A DNA stretch of 8,760 bases, taken from the NCBI GenBank assembly GCA_937124495.1, contig CAKZKZ010000369.1, positions 1-8,760 of the forward strand, in the 5' to 3' direction. The notes under the pieces were generated by a model, which worked only from the letters and a program-made list of their open reading frames with translations, was not told where the DNA came from and did not search any database. The position numbers were made by a program, and so were the translations under genes. This DNA is from an uncultured Dokdonia sp. Lineage in GTDB: Bacteria > Bacteroidota > Bacteroidia > Flavobacteriales > Flavobacteriaceae. Positions 6,822 through 8,760 of this stretch are shown in pieces; within the stretch, counting starts at the first letter, position 1; each line of letters starts with the position of its first letter.

Positions 6822-7362
6822 GCGCACGTTTTACCGTGACGTATCCTAGTAATTTTATATTGGTAGCCAGTGAATCTTATCGAGTGGGTATTTTAATGAT
6901 CCTGATGCTCCTGTTACCAGTAGTCCAACCGAAATGCAACGTTATTTAGGAAAGTTGAGTGGTTCGTTATTAGATCGTATTGATATTCATATAGAAGTCA
7001 CACCAGTTCCTTTTGAAAAGTTAAGTAGTGAGCAAAAATCTGAGTCGAGTGCCGATATTCGGAAACGTATGACGGCAGCTAAGGAATTGCAAGTAGTCCG
7101 CTTTCGCGAAAGCGAAGCCATCAACTATAACGCTCAGATGAATGTCAAGCAAATCCGAACATATTGCGCTCTTGATGACGCTTCCAAAAACTTACTAAAA
7201 ACTGCCATGGAACGATTGAATCTCTCCGCACGTGCCTACGATCGTATTCTAAAAGTATCGCGTACCATTGTAGATTTAGGAGAAAGTGAAATCGTAGCAG
7301 GTACTCATATCAGCGAAGCGATACAGTATCGTAGTTTGGATAGAGATGGATGGTTGGGGTAA
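6822..7362 (+). pseudogene. comM: comM 3' fragment, copy 2 (5'-truncated and frameshifted)
   Basis: Homology to copy 1 starts abruptly at the codons for ARFTVTYPS and runs to the same stop. Copy 2 is four bases shorter overall. The loss falls in the codons of the SMNPSPSGYF loop (about 6868-6890), breaking the frame, so only the part from MQRYLGK (6934) to DRDGWLG reads as one frame. Over those 142 residues I count 14 differences from copy 1, about 90% identity, and many silent differences as well. The last 57 bases (7306-7362) are identical to 5475-5531. The fragment lacks Walker A, Walker B and any recognisable start signal, so it is a remnant. Its divergence is too high for a fresh tandem duplication, which suggests an old duplication or two comM ends from different strains. 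Confidence 0.9.
7099..7114. repeat. 16-bp perfect palindrome within comM copy 2
   Basis: CGCTTTCGCGAAAGCG is preserved base for base relative to copy 1 (5268-5283), although the surrounding sequence has accumulated substitutions, including the bases directly on both sides. Conservation inside a decayed copy is suggestive, but a 16-base match is not statistically decisive at this divergence. Confidence 0.6.
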
Positions 7363-7436
7363 CTAGAATTAGAACAGGGAGTGATTTTGTGATGTTAGGA
7401 ATAACATAGTATCGAAGTATGGATCATGATGGAATG

Positions 7437-7459
7437 GACATCAGTTGCAAACTGGTGCC
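7437..7459. repeat. REP-like imperfect palindrome downstream of comM copy 2
   Basis: CATCAGTT and AACTGGTG flank a GCA loop, with further GC-rich extension and one mismatch. It lies 75 bases after the comM copy 2 stop and matches the design of 5572-5594 (AATGG, then a CAGTT arm, a three-base loop, an AACTGG arm). It indicates that the duplicated unit included DNA beyond the comM stop codon, or that the same repeat family inserted twice. Confidence 0.5.
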
Positions 7460-7491
7460 AGTGGGGGATTTTAAGAATCCAGTTATTAATG

Positions 7492-7523
7492 TTTGAGGTA
7501 TACTCTGAAATTTATTAAATTTA
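7492..7523 (+). promoter_or_regulatory. possible Bacteroidota-type promoter
   Basis: TTTG at 7492-7495 and TAAATTTA at 7516-7523, separated by 20 bases, approximate the Bacteroidota -33 TTTG and -7 TAnnTTTG elements (usual spacing about 19); the last base of the -7 box differs. Transcription would begin near 7530, just before an ATG at 7537. It could serve the pentapeptide-repeat gene downstream. In AT-rich DNA such matches are common. The rest of 7363-7602 holds no gene that I can support. Confidence 0.3.
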
Positions 7524-7602
7524 GGATAATATCAACATGACGGTTTATAGAATAAATCCCTTTCGATAAAATTTTGTAAAACGTACAATAAACTATATTC
7601 AA

Positions 7603-8760
7603 TTGGAGTCTATTGAGAAACAGAATGAATTACTAAAAAAGGAAAATGAAAGCCTTAAAATTAAAATTGAGAATATAAAATCTAAAAAGATTGAATCTCG
7701 AGAATCAAAGAAAAGGCTTTTAAAAAAAGGAGTGTATGTATGGGCAGGAAGTGATTTAAAAACTAGTGTATCTCAATTGTTTAATGAACTCCCTAATAAG
7801 GTTAAAAGAGATACTTTAGCAAATGTATTTACTAGTGTCTTTAAAAGACTAGTAAGAGTTACTTTAGTTGGAATTATGTTAGCTTGTATTCCTGGAATAA
7901 TTTTACTTATTCAGACTATAATTTTGAACCGCCAGACCGATATTTTAAATAGCCAAAATAGAAAACTAGATATACAAAATAATAAAATCCAAAGCCAAAT
8001 TCAATTAGATGAAGCTGCACGAAGAAGCAATTATGTCCTATTGATGGATAATGTATTGAGTCAAATTAATAATGAAACAGATAAAAACAAGTTTGAGAAT
8101 CTGACTTTATCAAACACATTAATATCTAGAGTTATAGCTTTGTCTCATGGTTTGCGGCCATATAAGTCATTCGATTTTAAGACAGATTCTCTGAGTACAA
8201 AAACTTATAGTTTAGAAAGAAGTCAATTACTTTTAGCCTTAGCAAATAGTGAAATAAACCCTAAAAGCCTAATAAAAATCTATCGCAAATCTAACTTTAG
8301 TAATTCTTTTTTAGAAGATATTGATATTGATAGCTCATTCATAGAAGATGTTAATTTACAAAAGTCAAAGTTTTTTAATGTAGGGATAATTGAATCAAGT
8401 TTTTACAAATCTGATTTTTCAAAAGCACAATTAGATTCTACTTATATTGTTTCTTCTGATTTAGATTTAACTACATTTATTTTAGCTGATTTTGAAAACG
8501 GTGGATTCTATGATGGGCGATTAAACTATTCCAGATTTAAAGAGGCAAAATTAAAAACATTGGAGTTTTCTAATTTAAAGATGAGTAATACTAAGTTCAA
8601 TTTGGCTAATATTTCAAATACAAAATTTGAGAAAGCAACGCTGCGGTTTTCGGAATTTTCTTCTGCAATTTTACAAGATGTAAAATTTATTGATTCCGAT
8701 CGTAGTTTTTCAGATTTTACTAAGACTAGTCTTGGTAATGTATCATTTGATGAAAATACA
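7603..8760 (+). CDS. membrane-anchored pentapeptide-repeat protein (3' end beyond window; start uncertain)
   Basis: A frame with no stop runs from 7570 to the window end, giving 386 residues if TTG 7603 is the start. It begins with a Lys/Glu-rich coiled coil (about 1-45), followed by one hydrophobic segment (about 86-108, VGIMLACIPGIILLIQTIIL) and a second Asn/Gln-rich coiled coil (110-140). The segment DEAARRSNYVLLMDNVL resembles the conserved post-membrane region of a bacterial family that joins a membrane helix to pentapeptide repeats. From about 229 onward, degenerate five-residue repeats with central Phe or Leu (DFSKAQL, KFNLANISNTKFEKATL) predict a right-handed beta-helix. The function is unknown. 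There is no ATG until Met92, inside the membrane helix. An in-frame ATG at 7537 is cut off by TAA at 7567-7569, so the gene either uses TTG or another non-ATG start or carries a nonsense mutation. Its AT-rich codons resemble the surrounding DNA. Confidence 0.72.
   Translation, partial: MESIEKQNELLKKENESLKIKIENIKSKKIESRESKKRLLKKGVYVWAGSDLKTSVSQLFNELPNKVKRDTLANVFTSVFKRLVRVTLVGIMLACIPGIILLIQTIILNRQTDILNSQNRKLDIQNNKIQSQIQLDEAARRSNYVLLMDNVLSQINNETDKNKFENLTLSNTLISRVIALSHGLRPYKSFDFKTDSLSTKTYSLERSQLLLALANSEINPKSLIKIYRKSNFSNSFLEDIDIDSSFIEDVNLQKSKFFNVGIIESSFYKSDFSKAQLDSTYIVSSDLDLTTFILADFENGGFYDGRLNYSRFKEAKLKTLEFSNLKMSNTKFNLANISNTKFEKATLRFSEFSSAILQDVKFIDSDRSFSDFTKTSLGNVSFDENT

Noticed and set aside
6934..7362. 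An independent 142-residue gene in comM copy 2
   Set aside because: It is the in-frame remainder of a frameshifted ComM fragment; the ATG corresponds to an internal Met of ComM and no start signal was seen.
7567..7576. TAAAATTTTG as a -7 promoter element directly before the pentapeptide gene
   Set aside because: It misses the TAnnTTTG register by one position and has no TTTG at the right distance upstream.
1..8760. tRNA-based integration site, CRISPR array or toxin-antitoxin pair
   Set aside because: No cloverleaf-like sequence, no regularly spaced repeats and no paired small genes were found on either strand.

Overview
The window looks like chromosomal DNA of a marine- or freshwater-type Bacteroidota, most likely class Flavobacteriia. 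It is AT-rich. The ComM/YifB fragments, the adenine deaminase and the pentapeptide-repeat membrane protein are all of types familiar from that group. No 16S or other direct taxonomic marker is present, so this is an inference from protein style and composition.

Positions 1 to about 4820 are the right-hand end of an integrated mobile element. It holds the 3' end of an unidentified gene (1-177), a 1020-residue VirD4/TraG/HerA-like DNA-translocase ATPase with a nuclease-fold-like C-terminal module (182-3244), and a large serine recombinase (from 3333). The recombinase reading frame does not stop at the edge of the element. It continues in frame into the 3' half of comM (Mg-chelatase-like AAA+ ATPase, YifB family), giving a 732-codon recombinase::ComM chimera ending at 5531. 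The simplest reading is that comM is the attachment target, that attP overlaps the 3' end of the recombinase gene, and that the junction lies near 4811-4830. The 5' half of comM and the other element end should lie upstream of the window.

Positions 5532 to 7460 are flanking chromosome with a second, divergent, 5'-truncated and frameshifted comM 3' fragment (6822-7362). Between the two comM fragments, on the opposite strand, is an intact adenine/adenosine deaminase gene (5675-6700). Each comM fragment is followed by a short imperfect palindrome of the same design (5572-5594 and 7437-7459), so the two copies are related beyond the coding region. The 16-base palindrome CGCTTTCGCGAAAGCG lies inside both copies.

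Positions 7363 to 7602 hold no convincing gene: only the palindrome, a possible Bacteroidota-type promoter and a ten-codon leader-like frame. From about 7603 to the window end runs an open frame for a membrane-anchored pentapeptide-repeat protein. It lacks an ATG near its start, and an in-frame ATG at 7537 is separated from it by a single TAA. No tRNA, rRNA or CRISPR array was seen.

Taken together, a serine-recombinase element with its own DNA-pumping ATPase sits inside a gene linked to natural transformation. It splits that gene between its Walker A and Walker B halves and gives the recombinase a ComM tail while integrated.
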